Of a stretch of DNA of 64,000 nt, positions 1-12,784 are shown piece by piece. The stretch's first letter is position 1. Each line of letters starts with the position of its first letter. A model generated the notes under the pieces. It was not told the DNA's origin. It did no database searches and saw only the letters and a list, made by a program, of their open reading frames with translations. The stretch is from Epiperipatus broadwayi (Eukaryota > Onychophora > Udeonychophora > Euonychophora > Peripatidae), in NCBI GenBank assembly GCA_028023455.1, contig JAQFVV010000049.1, positions 4,887,149 to 4,951,148 on the forward strand, in the 5' to 3' direction. The translations under genes were made by a program, and so were the position numbers.

Positions 1-1039
1 TTCTTATTCAATTATTCAAAGCATTTGTCTCAGTTTATCAAAAAGGTTTGCTACATTGTTAAAAATTATTTTTTTCAAAAAAGTTTATTTATATTATACA
101 ACTTCTACATGATAGAATACAAAAATGATATTACTAATGTTGAAAAGTATGAGACATTTTATAAAATATGTGAAGCAATGTAATTAATAACTTAAACTTC
201 TGGTAGTACTTTTATGGCAATTATGTATTTTTGAATCAGTTTATAAATGACATTATAAAATAGGAATTAGGATAAATGACAAGGAGCATTTTAATTGAAC
301 TGATCAAATTTCCCAAAATATAGATTATAAATTTAAGACATGTCTGACAATTATCATAATTTTTTTCAATTAAAACTGTAACAAAAGTATGGACAACATA
401 TTGATCACACACTGGTGGATGACCAAGAAATTTTGAAGTGACAGCCTAAATTAAAAGAAAATGAGGGCAATTGTTGCTACATTGTAATAGATTAAATAGT
501 TAAACATAAAATAAATATATTTTCACACATGTTGAGAATAGACTCTTCACAATTGTGATGTGTATAGTCAAACAAACCAGCCAATGAATGTATCATATGC
601 ATGGGTATTCATTCAAATGCATAATGATGTATATGTCAATTACAAATTCATTAGAGAGAATATGTTCACTGCCTAACACAAAAGTGTAATGCAAAACATG
701 AATGATGTTCTGCTGGTTTCAAAAATAGTAAGTGCATTTCATGTTGTGACAGGGACACAGATTTAAACAGTTTATCATAAATATAGTTTTTTTTACCATG
801 TTTTAGACAAGAGTATAATGTGTGAAACAAATGCAAGGAAAAGAAAGAAATACAATTTTAATATAGAATTGGAAGAACACTTTTTTCTCACAATGGTGAA
901 TGCAATATATGTGTGTTATATATGTCATGGAAGAATGTCATTTCCAAAAAAAAAAGGAAATATCTAAAGATATTTTATTTCATGCATGTAAGTTATGATA
1001 ATGATTTACTATGAAAAAATAAATTATACAGGCTTACAC
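1..1039. other. AT-rich sequence, nothing recognised
   Basis: No open frame of useful length, no RNA gene and no repeat shared with the rest of the window was seen here. Composition is uniformly AT-rich with short homopolymer runs. Confidence 0.6.
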
Positions 1040-1255
1040 ATACCTTCACATATAATATATAAGGGATTTGAACTCAGACTTTTACACGACTCTCTACACT
1101 TCATATCTATCATATTGCTAACCCATCTGATCATACAAATGTTGAAAAGATAAATAATCACCAATATATGTATTTTATGCTAAACCAGCACTCATCAGTT
1201 GGTCCATATTACCATCTCCACACATTTTAAAATTTTGTTTATACTATAAGCTTAA
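1040..1255 (-). mobile_element. Single arm of the palindromic hammerhead repeat family (copy 1)
   Basis: This stretch matches the left arms at 19.4, 31.3, 37.1 and 58.2 kb: a GATTTGAACTCAGAC-like start, a middle rich in CACAT/CCACTCCATCTTAT-like words, then a block reading TTTC-AGCACTCATCAG-TTGGTCC. On the minus strand that block is a type I hammerhead with an intact CTGATGA (1198 to 1192) and a stem II of GTGCT/AGCAT. The GAAA box has become AAAA (TTTT at 1173-1176), so this copy should be inactive. The partner arm seen in the other copies is missing, so this is a solo or truncated arm. It begins right after a short TA-rich tract, like its relatives. Confidence 0.65.
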
Positions 1256-1937
1256 TTTATATATGTATAAGAATTCATAGTGCATATGTTGTTGAAAAAT
1301 ACTGCACTAATCAGAATTTATCAATTAAAGTGTGAGCTGCTATCAATAAGTTTTTTCTTTTATTGAAATGTAATAATAGTTTTGTTATTATGAAATTATT
1401 GTATCTAATGATTTTAATGTTTATAAGCTAGTATCAACTTTAAATATGTTTAAAAGTTTGTAAAATGTTTAGCATTATACTTACAAAACATTTTATTATA
1501 CAAAGTGTTGCACATCAGATTTGTAAAGGAAAATAAAAGAAAGAATAAAATGCATGTGATTTCAATATAAACTGAAGAATTTTTTTAAATAAACATGATT
1601 ATATATGGTGCACCAAGATGGAGAAATGACTGCTTTCATATTATAAAATTTATTTATATAATTTTTTAACTTATGGTAAAGTGCTATTCTAAGAAATAGA
1701 AAAATGACTGTTTGAAGGTGTTAAAATGTATTAAATTTAGAAATTATAATGATTTTTTTTTATTTCTATATATTTTTTGTTTGTTTGGAATAGCATATAA
1801 TTGAAATCTTGCATTTTGGTACAGAATAGTTCACAGCTTTACTACATTTTATTTCACAGTAAAACAAACAAGATTCTGAAAACAATTACATTTTCAGCAT
1901 ACCTTACTAAATTATTTTGTTTTAATCATCATCATCA

Positions 1938-2178
1938 TCAACCATTATCAATCCATTGCATAATGAAGGTCTCTTCATGTTCAATCCATCTTCTCTGATC
2001 TTTAGCTTCTCTTTTCCACATCACCCCTGCACACTTTCTTATTTCATCCATCCATCTCACATGTGGTTTCTTTCTGGGTCTTTTACAATCTCTTAGAATC
2101 CAGTTTAAAATTTCAATTATCCATCTATTGTCATCTTTTCTAGCAGTATGTCCAGCCCAACTTCACTTCAGTCTTTTA
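1938..2178 (-). pseudogene. RTE-type LINE reverse transcriptase, C-terminal end
   Basis: On the minus strand an open frame of about 75 codons runs from an in-frame stop near 2170 to a stop at 1938-1940. It contains GHTARKDDNRW and RPRKKPHVRWMDEIRK, then a tryptophan-rich tail ending in MQWIDNG before the stop. This is the familiar C-terminal tail of RTE-like retrotransposon polyproteins (GH-A-R-DNRW, then RGRP-RW-DDI), where it follows the reverse transcriptase. A CATCATCAT-type simple tract follows at the 3' end, as in RTE tails. The frame is still open, so the insertion may be fairly young, but it is severely 5'-truncated and lacks catalytic RT motifs. A second, more decayed copy of the same tail lies at 38.3 kb. 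Confidence 0.85.
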
Positions 2179-2189
2179 TTTTTTTTTTG

Positions 2190-3640
2190 TTTTAATAAAA
2201 ATAGTTAACTATAAAAAGTCATTGCAAACATTGGCCATTGTTTTCACTAACTTTGTAATATTCTATTTACTATCTCTTTTTATAAACATATATATTGCTA
2301 AAAGAGCAAACTTTTACAACTGGAATTGTACAATAATTATCAGATTTAACTAATCACGTTTCTTATTACTACTATTTATCTCTAATAAATCTTTAAAAAC
2401 ATTGTCTTTTATTTTATAAAATTAATTAATTAATTAAAAAATGTTAGGCTAGATTGAAGATTAAAAACTTAATTAAAAAGATAATGAAAATTGAGAATAT
2501 AAGTAGATAGTAAAATATAAAACGTTTTTATTTAAAATGCAAATGTTTTTCATGAAAACAGAGAAAATAAATTTTCTGTATACTTTTCTTTAAAAAAAAT
2601 AAATATTAGAAAAGAGAAAATGAGAGAGACCAGAATTACTTTTATAAAATTTATTATTTACTGCAGTTAAATGTTTTAGGTTATTAATAAATTAAAGTTT
2701 TTGAAAGCTAAATAATGTGAAAATAAAAAGATATATGAATATAAATCTATAATAAAGTACAAACAATTCTAGTTTAGATAGAAATGTATTTGAAATTAAT
2801 AACATTATTATGTACTCATTAATATACCTACAAATAATCATCATCAGATATTTCAAAAATGCAAATCAACCTTAGGATACATGTTTCCATTAAATTAATT
2901 TCTTAAAGTTGTATTGGGTGTCTAATTCAAATTATTATCTTCACTTTTTATCATTTATAGATATCAGATAATTACACTTTATATTTGAGATATTATTTTC
3001 CTTCTTAATGATATATATATATTTATTAAATTTAAAGGTGAAACAGATCATATAATTTTATAAATTTAAAGCTTTTGTTAATCTGAAATACATTTATTTA
3101 TAGAAGACACATGAAAAAAAATATTGTTAAGTTTAAAGTTTAAGCATAAGATTTTAAAATAATTTTTAAAGTGCTATGAAATATAGTAAAGCTAAACTAC
3201 ACAGCATGTAACTATACAACTTTAATTGTATGTTATCCAAAGAAAATATAAACTAAACTATAAGGAAATAAACACAAAATTATTAAAATATTTGGCAGCC
3301 ATTTTTCTTTTTCTTATTGCCAAATGTGATTATATATATTAATAAATAAATTACAGTTTATTTTAAAAGCACAAAAATTCCATTCTTTTATTATCAATAT
3401 TGAATATAAGGTGCTGTAGTCTACCTAATAAAATATTTTCTGAGTATAATGCTAAAAAATTTTACAAAATTTTAGGACATACTAAAAGTTGATAGATATA
3501 AAAACATCAAAATATTTAAAAAGATCCTAATTTTTTGATTTCAAGATCATTGTTATACTTATATAAGAAAAAAATATTAAAAATAAAAGAAAAATGGCCT
3601 TCGCTGTTTTTCTATTTAATATTTTCCTGAAGATTTGTGA
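2190..3640. other. AT-rich sequence, nothing recognised
   Basis: Only short TA runs and poly-A/T stretches are visible. I found no coding, RNA or repeat signal that recurs elsewhere in the window. Confidence 0.6.
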
Positions 3641-3649
3641 TGTGAGTGT

Positions 3650-4152
3650 TTTAGTTGTATTTATATGTTGGACTATTTCCATTTTCTAATATGAGTATTG
3701 AATATCTTAACATATGTTCAATTGGGGAAATATAAAAATATTGGATAGAGAAGAAAAGGTACAAAGAAGAAAATTTAAAGAAGCTAATCACATGACAATG
3801 GCAAACACCAATCAACTTTGCTCTTAAAAAGAAAAAGTAGAGATATCAGGAGGAATTATATAAATAGATAAACAAAAATTTTACTGACTGTTACGTTTGG
3901 CAGGATTGCTCAGTTGGTTAGAGCATTACCTTAAAATTCAATACTCAAGAATCTAAGGGTCAAGGTTCGATTCATACACTAATACTGCTACTGGTCCTGT
4001 CAGCAACACCTGATGAAGAGGGGAGAATAATACATCTTGAAACATTGTGCATATACTAACCTATGTGCTATTACTAACAGTTTAATGTATTTGAAATATA
4101 GACATTCAATACTCATTTTAGATGATTGAAATAGTCCAACATATAAATACAA
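3650..4152. mobile_element. Inverted-repeat unit enclosing a tRNA-like SINE
   Basis: Arms of about 50 bp at 3650-3703 and 4105-4152 are reverse complements of each other. Shared words include TTGTATTTATATGTTGGACT and GAGTATTGAAT, with a few mismatches and one small gap. Between them lie unrelated AT-rich sequence and the tRNA-like SINE described separately. The arms could be terminal inverted repeats of one element. Alternatively the SINE-bearing copy may carry a partial inverted copy of its own 3' end, an arrangement known in Penelope-like insertions. No transposase is present. Confidence 0.55.
3899..4075 (+). mobile_element. tRNA-derived SINE with a CTGATGA...GAAA tail
   Basis: The head reads like a tRNA with pol III boxes: A box TTGCTCAGTTGG at about 3907-3918, directly followed by TTAGAGCA, and B box GGTTCGATTC at 3964-3973. 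The spacing is near that of a tRNA with a slightly long middle. The sequence between them does not fold into a clean cloverleaf, so it is tRNA-derived rather than a working tRNA gene. About 35 bases after the head comes CTGATGA (4010-4016) and then TTGAAAC (4038-4044), the conserved halves of a hammerhead core. However, stem II pairs poorly and no UH cleavage site at the right place is evident, so it is only hammerhead-like. Confidence 0.6.
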
Positions 4153-4379
4153 TTTTCCTATTTACATCATTTCAAAACTAAAAATATGGTAATGAGTTTT
4201 TCTTTGTTATTCCTGTTATTTCAGTGAAAGCATGAGTAACTACATACTCAGTAAAATATATATAAATGTGTTGTTTTTTTTCAAAGTATTATTAATAACT
4301 ATATTATTTTTATTTTAAAGTTTTGCTTATACTACACTCTTGATATATATGCTTACTATTCATATAAAAAGTGTCCATG

Positions 4380-4434
<55 letters not shown>
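4380..4434. repeat. (TA)n(TG)n microsatellite
   Basis: About 15 TA units run directly into about 12 TG units and end in GGGTGG. Compound TA/TG tracts of this kind recur beside the palindromic hammerhead family elsewhere in the window, but no such element was found here. Confidence 0.95.
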
Positions 4435-4439
<5 letters not shown>

Positions 4440-5335
4440 TTGAAAATTACCTTAGACTTACAGTTCAATAAAAATATGTATTCTGTTTTAATTAATGTAT
4501 ATTAACAAAATGTGTACTATTATATAACTATATATAGTAAATGTGAGAGGATTTGGAACAAAATATAGTATAGTCTGTGGCTTCTCTGTATTTCATTTTT
4601 ATATTAAATATATATATTATTGATATTATTGGAAAATAAATATAATAATTCATATGTAAAGAATAATTGTCTGATATGAAGAATCATAACACAATTAAAG
4701 TGATGTATAGATATTAAATTGTAGGTGATAATTTGAATTAGGTATAATGTAAATAAACATAAACAAAGAGTAACATTGAAATATTCATGTTTGATATCAT
4801 ATATGCTTTAAGGAAAGCCTTTTTAGTTAAGCTTAAAATTTAATGTGTTATAAAAATTTATAAAATCATACATTTCATCACAATGACGATTAAAGATTGG
4901 AAGACTTTGAGAAAATAAACTGATAATTTGAATTAATGTATATATAGAATATTAAAAATTTAAATTACATTCAAGATTCAAAAAGAAGACAGGCATATGA
5001 AACATATTATATTAAGCATAACATAAATAAGTGTATGGATATTTATAAAACTTCAAAAAGTAAATGGAAAATTATATAACATAGTATAGATATATTTGTA
5101 TAAGTTATTTTTTTTATTTATTTCATATATTATATTATATAGTTAATTCTTTTAACTCGTATTAAATCCCTGTATTATTAATTTATTTTGTTTTATTCAG
5201 ATTTTTCTTTGCTACTGTCATTACATTTTACTTCTATTATAAAACACTAATAGCATTCCATATACTGTAATAGATTAACATTAAAATAAATGTTTAGCCT
5301 TTGATAAAGACTAAAACCATGTGTCAAAAAAGTCT
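4440..5335. other. AT-rich sequence, nothing recognised
   Basis: No coding frame, RNA or recurring repeat was seen. Confidence 0.6.
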
Positions 5336-8300
5336 TACAAATAATTATTAATATATATATTCTACCCTCTCACCCTACGTGTAATTATGTGTGTATCTTA
5401 TGTGTACTCCACTTCCCCCAAAATAAATAATATAATAGTGAAAATCGCCTAACCGGGTTCTAGCTCTAATAATTAATGAGATATTCAATTAAATGCTTTA
5501 CTAGCTCAAGTTTTCTTAAAATTAACTTAGGTTCTGTTTTAAACTAACTCAAATAACTATTCTAGAATTCATGAGACTAGAAATGGAAATAAGGGTGACA
5601 AAGTAGATTACATTGAGATAATATCCCATAGGATGCCACCCCAATGGCATAAGAACACTATTCCCCCTTATATTACTATTACATATAATAACTACATAGT
5701 ATTCTTATGACTTCTGCAACTTCTAATCACTAAACTCATTTAACAATTAAAGTATTAATCTTTTATCTATAATAACAATAATAGTAATTATCTAGCTCAA
5801 ATGAAATAATCTCAGGTTCTTAAATTTATTCAAGGTTAAATTAAAATAAGGTAGCAAAATATGATAAGGGATTTTGTGTCATAATTTACTACTCTGAAAT
5901 TAGATTAATAATAAAACAATAATAATAATCACAATCTTCATTGTTTAATCTAACTAGTACAGCTTTTCTTTCATCGCAAATTTATAACCGTAATAAATTA
6001 GTTAATAATCTAATATCCTCCTTTTTTTTTTTTTTATCTTTACGTAATAAAATAAATTAGTAAGTGGCAGTGTTTAGATAATCTGATAAATGAAGCAAGT
6101 GGCAACTAATAGCATACAATTTAGAAAATTACTATGACAATGGATTTATGACCAGTAACACAATGCAATTTTATAATTATTCAATTACAAAACATCAATA
6201 AATATTTAAGATTAAATATACTTCTCTATTTATATTTTGTGCAAACAATTATATACCTAGTTTAATGACGGTAAACATACCCTGTGAATTCATGCAATGA
6301 TGTAGAGAAAACAAAACTCAGACACAAGTTTTAATAAACAAATTTTAGAATTTTATTAACAACAATCAAAATTAAAATAAAACAAACAAATCTATTTACA
6401 TTTATTTACAAGGGATATCCTCATTTTTCTTTACTCTACAATAGTTGAATTATACATTTTTTAGATTTCTTTTATAGTTAATTAAAATTATTATACCTTT
6501 TATAAGTTATTTATTTATTTCTCATTAGGTTTATTATATTACTTATTTTAACTATTTTATGGGTAATACTATTCTTTACCTTTTAATATTAAAGTTACCA
6601 TATTATAAATTATCTATGTGGATAAACATCATTTATAACATTATAAATCTACAATCAATATGGTTTTTTCCTCTTAAAAAAAAAATTACATTTCTTGTAA
6701 CTCTATATAAGTCACTCTGCATATTGTTCAAATATTATTACTACCTATAACGTTTGTTCTGTAATGCTCGTAAACTCTAATACATTCATTCCATAAGCCA
6801 TACTCATGTATAATGCCATAACACAGGTTTAATTATCACCTGTTTTAGTTTCACATATACTATAATTATCGAATGTTATTATATTCTTTAAATATGCAAT
6901 ACTTATATTTTTAAATATAATCAACAATAAGAAAACGTTAAATTATATTTAATATTTTTGTATATTTCTATTTGGATATATTTTTATAAAATTATAGTTC
7001 ATTTCTTAAAAAATTAAAATAATTCTCTGACTCCTTCCTTTCTTAGGATATCTGCATCTCTCTTTCAATAATCATAATCTACTCTTTGTTAATACTTAAC
7101 TATTCTTATTTCAAATAACAGCATGACATACATTCTAAAATATTTATTGTTTCTTTTCAATAGACTTATCATATAACGATGTAGTCGCAAGAAATACAGA
7201 TAAAGATAGTGAAAGATGTATAGGATATTGGGAAGATAGATAGATAACTTATCAAAATATATACTTCAAAATGTATGGAACAGTGTGAATAGGTCCGACA
7301 TTCATTGTCTAATAACCCTGGTGATAAGCATGATGTGGCAGCTATTTATTCAGCTTTACCAAACATCTAATACGATTCATAAGAAATATAAAAATAACAC
7401 TGTCCATGACAACATGTGTAACAGTCGTAGGGCTTTGTTAACTACACTGATTACCACCTAAAACTATTTATTATTTCATTCCCTGTAGCATCCTAGTTTT
7501 TTAATACATCCTCTTGGTTTCCGAATCTCCACGTACTACCAAGTCACTACCCAAACCATCTCTCAAGATTTTTACTGTATCCAACATTGATAAAACTAAC
7601 TACCTTTTAAAACAATAAACAAAATTCACTAATATAAAACATTTCCCTATTCCATAAGAACAATTTGTCTTGCTTTATTACACTATTGGTTCAACATCTA
7701 TGTTTTGTTAAAATAGCACTTAAATATCCCAGTTGGAAAATTAACAGAAAATATAACATAACCATCGGTTATATTGAACTATATTAATAACACATTAAAT
7801 GATTATCGTATGCATATTTTTAAAAAAATCTAATTACATCTCAAAGTGTTTAGAGTGTTGTTTTTCAAAATGCATTTTACACTAATTATAACAATAAAAC
7901 TTTTGCACTACATTCATTCGATTCACAGCTGATCTAAATAAATAAAACATACATTATATCATTAATAACCATAAATAGTACCAAAATAATCTTTACCTTC
8001 CTATTAGAGTTCATAGTAGGCTTCTTTCTCTTCGAGCATCGCAAACATACAAATTTCCACACACATACAATTTTATTTGAACATTCAAAATCAAAAACAT
8101 ATTATTTTATATAATGCCATATCACGAATTAATGTATTTGTTTTCCCTATCGCTATCTAAAACTTAATGTTTAACTTAGATTAATAAAGAAAATAATTTA
8201 AACCATAATCACATATTTTCCTGGCGGTAAATCTTGGTTAGTCCCATAATATTTATTATTTCTTCTTTGTCCGAATGTTCTTCTTTCTGCGTATTAAAGT

Positions 8301-9300
8301 TTTAATTAAATTAGTTCATTTAATAAACTGTTTAGACAATCTTTAGTTTTAGTGTTTAATTCAAAATTATTAGAAAACATTTATTTAGTTATCCCATGAA
8401 GCTTTTAATGTTCGGGCGAATATTACCTCGGCGCGTTGATGCATCTTTATTTCTAGTTGAACTACAATTATCTAATAATTACAGTACCAATTGCATTTTT
8501 CCATGGATCCAATATTTTATATTTATTTCTCTGTAAAATATTTTTTTTCTTCTTTAGGCAAGTGTTTTCCCTGGTAAATTTCACTTTCATTCATTATTAA
8601 TTTATATACAACATTTTCGATCTTTAACTATTTCTGGAGTATTTGCTCAAGTCATCTTAAAGAAAGCAATTCAAATTATTTCAATAATAAAAATTCTTTT
8701 TGTCCATTTATTCTTATACGAATAATACTTATTTTTATTTTCCATTATATTCATTAACTTTGCGCACAATGTCCTTTCATTAATTTTATATGCACGAAAG
8801 CAGTTTTCATAGTAATACGCTGTACAAACTATATCAACGAATAACATTAACATTTTTGGAATATTATAAAATTTATAACTTGGTTTTCAGAATCTATCCA
8901 TTTTTTATTGAAAATTCAGATTATATTTTGAAAGAATCCACTGGCAGGTAACTGTGAAATTAGTGAAACATTATTATGAGAACTTTTTAAAAAATTTATT
9001 CTAAGATTCTCTTCGGAAGATTTTAAATTGTCAGTTGGTTTCTTTCAAAGATATTATTAAACTTATAATAAAATTGACTAATAAATTGAAGAAAGAAAGA
9101 AATTTTAAAGAGCTTAAAATTTTACCTCTGCTCTGGAGTCGATGCATTTTTGTTCTCCCAGTTTTTACAATTAGTTGGCGCGATTTTTATTGTCTGCCAA
9201 GATCTATCTTTTTATTGGTCAATCCCTACTTGGATTTATAAACAATTTCTAAAGTTTTAAAATCGTGACATAATAGACTTAAATATTAACCTATTATTAT
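5336..9300. other. Unassigned sequence with scattered CpG-containing patches
   Basis: The plus strand is visibly richer in C and CT words from about 5340 to 5650 and 6990 to 8300 than the flanks. A poly-T run of about 14 lies near 6022. CpG-bearing words such as TTCGGGCGAATATTACC and CTCGGCGCGTTG (8410-8440) and TTGGCGCGATT (about 9175) cluster near 8.2-9.2 kb, which is unusual for this CpG-poor window. Open frames here reach only 60-70 codons, with low-complexity translations and no recognisable motif, so I call no gene. It could hold diverged exons or a regulatory patch. Confidence 0.4.
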
Positions 9301-10940
9301 TTAAAATTAATTATTATCTATTACAATTTAACTATCTTTTAAAATAATTTCAAAACAATAATTAATAAAGATGTATAATACTTATTTTTTATTATGATGT
9401 GTGACAATTCCATCCAGTTCTATAATATACTATTTAAATATTTTAATTATTAGTATTAATTTAAAATGGGTGCTTATACATAAAATATTCCAGACAGTCA
9501 CGTAGACATTTCCGGTGTTTAGTCTAGTTTTATCTGTCTTAATAAATTTGCTACTTATATTATTTAAAATGATTATATAAAATTTTGAAAAATAATTTAG
9601 AAAAATATAGAACTAGATACAATCCTCACCATCACAATACTTATTATTAAATATATTATATTAACCTTTTATTGCTTATTCATAATTTATAATATTAAAT
9701 ACTATATAATATTAATTTTAAAATTTTTTAGTAATTGACCATTTATAACCATCATTGACCTATAGAAAAGGGCACAATATATACATATATAGTTGTTATA
9801 TATGATATTTATATTATAATTAATATAAAGACAAGGTAGTAAAAACTACGTTATGTAACATATTTTTGTTATTATTTACTTTTATTTAAACTGAAATATA
9901 AAGTTTATTTATAGAGATTTTTTTTAAGTATAGGTTGTATATTGATTTATAATAAACATTTTATGTTGGTTATATATATTTATGTTTTAATTTTTATACT
10001 CGAGTGTAAGGGCATTAATTCTGAAAATATGTAAATTATGATGATAAATTTTTGAAAATGGCCACAATAAAATACCAAAATATTGGAATAAAATAATAAA
10101 GAAATTTATGTTATTATTTGATTCAGTAAATAAAATAATGTTTTTTTGTATATAAATTAATTAGTTATCTTATATTATTTGGTGCATTAAATTTGAATTT
10201 TTCACCCACCTTTTTAGGAGAAATTTGTTTTTATCATTAGATAATATATTAAGTAGGTAATTGTTTTTATTCATATGGAGTGACAATCATCTATGATAAT
10301 AATTTAACAATTGATATTTAATTTATTGCAACCTGGGCATAAAGAACTTGTAGTTTTTGGGATACCTAATTTTAAAATGACTACTTCTATACATAGTGAT
10401 TTACTGTGAAATAATAAGATATGAAGTATTTAGCCAATCAGTATACTATCAATCAAAATGTTGATCCAAAATTATAGTAAGTTTAACATATGCTATTTCC
10501 AAAATTATAGTAAGGTTAACACATGCTCTTATATATAAAGAGCCCATTTATCAGTTGGCATGTTATTGGAGTCTGAGTAGAAAAATGCTTTGACAGTAAA
10601 TATTCATGGTTTGTTTGATAAGATTGCTGAATATTGCTGTAAAATAGTACAAACATATATCCAAATCTGGGGTAAAAACTGTATGAATGTAACACCTATT
10701 CCAAGACAAATACAAGGCAGAATAGTCTAATAATTTCTACAGAGTTGAACTAGCTATCATTAGTTGATTCTCATTAACTTTTCATTACTACCATCTTCTG
10801 CCCTGGTTGATTTATTAAAGTAATGAGAAGAAAAATTAAAAATTCTGAGAAAAATCGTCAACTGTACTACTTTCAATGTTTGATTGTCATTTGATCTGCA
10901 GAGACAAATCATTTATTATTTTGTTTAAACAATATATGTA
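9300..10940. other. AT-rich sequence, nothing recognised
   Basis: Very AT-rich up to about 10.5 kb, with short TA runs. A short local repetition, CCAAAATTATAGTAAG at about 10466 and 10499, is the only structure noticed. Confidence 0.5.
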
Positions 10941-10944
10941 ATAT

Positions 10945-11810
10945 TCAAAAGGAGAATTCCTTTTGAATGTCATTCTAGATATAATACAAAAAACAATGCA
11001 CTGCAGTTTACATTTATAGATATAATAAAACAAAGTATTGTACACTTTTCAATTTTCCTACTTACTAAAATAAACCCCTCCACTGATAGATTATGTATTA
11101 TGATATATTTTAATGATTGTTTTAGATGGAAATATTTAATATGTGGAATCATCTATTTATAATTACTCAATTAAAAAACTATTCAACCTAGAACAGTGAT
11201 GTGATGTGATGTATTTTGGCTTCTCCTTAAACAAAGTCAAGAATATCTCAGCAATTATGCCCAGATAAACCTGTTAACCACCTTATTTTTTATTCTTAGT
11301 CTTCCCATAATCTGCCCCATCCCATTTCCATAACATAATCTTTGTCAACTCTATGGCCTTTATATCTAAATTCCTCTTATCTTTCCACAAACCCAGCATA
11401 AAAAACAATAACTCACTTTCTGCATAATCACTTTGTTCATATCTATTCTCCCATAACTAAGCTATTGAAAGACAGTTGCCTCATGCCAAGGATTAAAGTA
11501 AAACTATCAAACTGATTACATTCAAAATGAGAATGTCTTTTGAATATCCTTCTTGATCTAATATATAGAATGAAGCAAAGCAGTTTACATTTATAGGTGT
11601 GAGAAAACAAAATATAGTAAACTTTTCAATGTTCTTAGTTGCTATAATAAATCCTTCCACTGATAGGTTACATATTGTAATATATTTGAATGGATGCCTG
11701 ATGTTTTTACTTAACTATTGGCCAGGAGTAGTTGACTTTCATTAGCTATTGTTCTAGATTGAGTGCTCTCTAATTGAGTAATTATAAATAGATAACTCCA
11801 CACCTTAAAT
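10945..11810. repeat. Local direct duplication with inverted ends (family C)
   Basis: About 210 bases at 10950-11165 recur, diverged, at 11525-11745. Shared words include CAGTTTACATTTATAG, ACTTTTCAAT and CCACTGATAG. Separately, the stretch at 11143-11196 (ATCTATTTATAATTACTCAATT and following) reappears inverted at 11750-11806. The first unit also starts in a near-palindrome around GGAGAATTCC at 10952-10977. Together this suggests two copies of one non-autonomous element in a nested or inverted arrangement, with the family B repeat lying between them. No protein signal is present. Confidence 0.5.
11205..11505. repeat. Dispersed repeat family B, copy 1
   Basis: About 280 bases here align with 26795-27090. 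The clearest shared blocks are ACATAATCTTTGTCAACTC, ATGGCCTTTATATCTAAAT, CCTCTTATCTTT and ATAATCACTTTGTT. It is less AT-rich than its surroundings. The reverse complement reads partly like decayed coding sequence (a frame with DKRYLDIKAMELTK-like residues in copy 2), so it may be a fragment of a retroelement, but I do not recognise the protein. Confidence 0.65.
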
Positions 11811-11819
11811 ATTTCCAGC

Positions 11820-12780
11820 TAAAATTTTATTAAAAATATGTCGTTCTTTCGCTGTCATTATCAATATTAATAAATTATTTTAAATTTTATTTGTTGAAAT
11901 TTTAATTTTGTTAAGAATATACAAAAAACAATACACTTAATGTTAGGAATAATTTTAAATGCTTACTAAATTAAATTTATCTATTTAGTTTGTATGATGT
12001 TTTACTTATGACAAATTTTATTAATATATCTAAGCTTGCTTGGTAATATATATATATATATATATATATAGTATGTAATTCACATTCAATAGTTTTTGAT
12101 CATAATGTTCATTTTTGTATTAATATTTAAAACATGTACGTTTGTATAATATGTATAACAAAAAAGGAAATTACTAAAAAAAGAATGTAATTTCTAATAA
12201 TTTTAATAAGCTCGTGAATAAAAAATGGCTATTAACTATAAAGTTCCGAAAAAATATATGTATAGATAATGTACATTTTGAAATTGCATCTCATAATAAT
12301 TTATAAGCTAGACTTATTTGTGTTATTATAATAAACTTGTAAAAATGTTCATCTTTATATCAGTGCTTATTTATTAATTAGACAAAAAATAGATATCTAG
12401 TTTCTATGATAATATGTGAATCAATTATTGATGCTTAAAGAGGTGAAATTATATTACTAATAATCCTTATAAACTATCAAACAAACCAGCTGTCAGTTTC
12501 AAATATAAACTAAGATTTAAATTCTGATATTGTTAGTAAACCTGTAAATAAATTTCACCTCTTAAATATATAATCTAACCTTTAAAATATCATCTACATA
12601 GTTTTTTTTTTTCAAAAATAGTTCATAACATTCAATAAATATAAATGAATACACCAAACTTTTTTTTAAAATCTTGATTTTTATATGACTATTATAAAAA
12701 CATAACTACACACCAACGTTTTAACTACTTTATAATATAGTCTTTTTCAAGGAAAACTGAAAATACAAATATATAATAAT
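11820..12780. other. AT-rich sequence with a TA tract
   Basis: A (TA)n run lies at about 12047-12070. No other feature is recognised. Confidence 0.55.
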
Positions 12781-12784
12781 AAAT

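Noticed and set aside
5336-9300. A gene with exons in the C-richer 5.3-9.3 kb region
   Set aside because: No frame longer than about 70 codons, no conserved protein motif and no consistent splice pattern could be supported.
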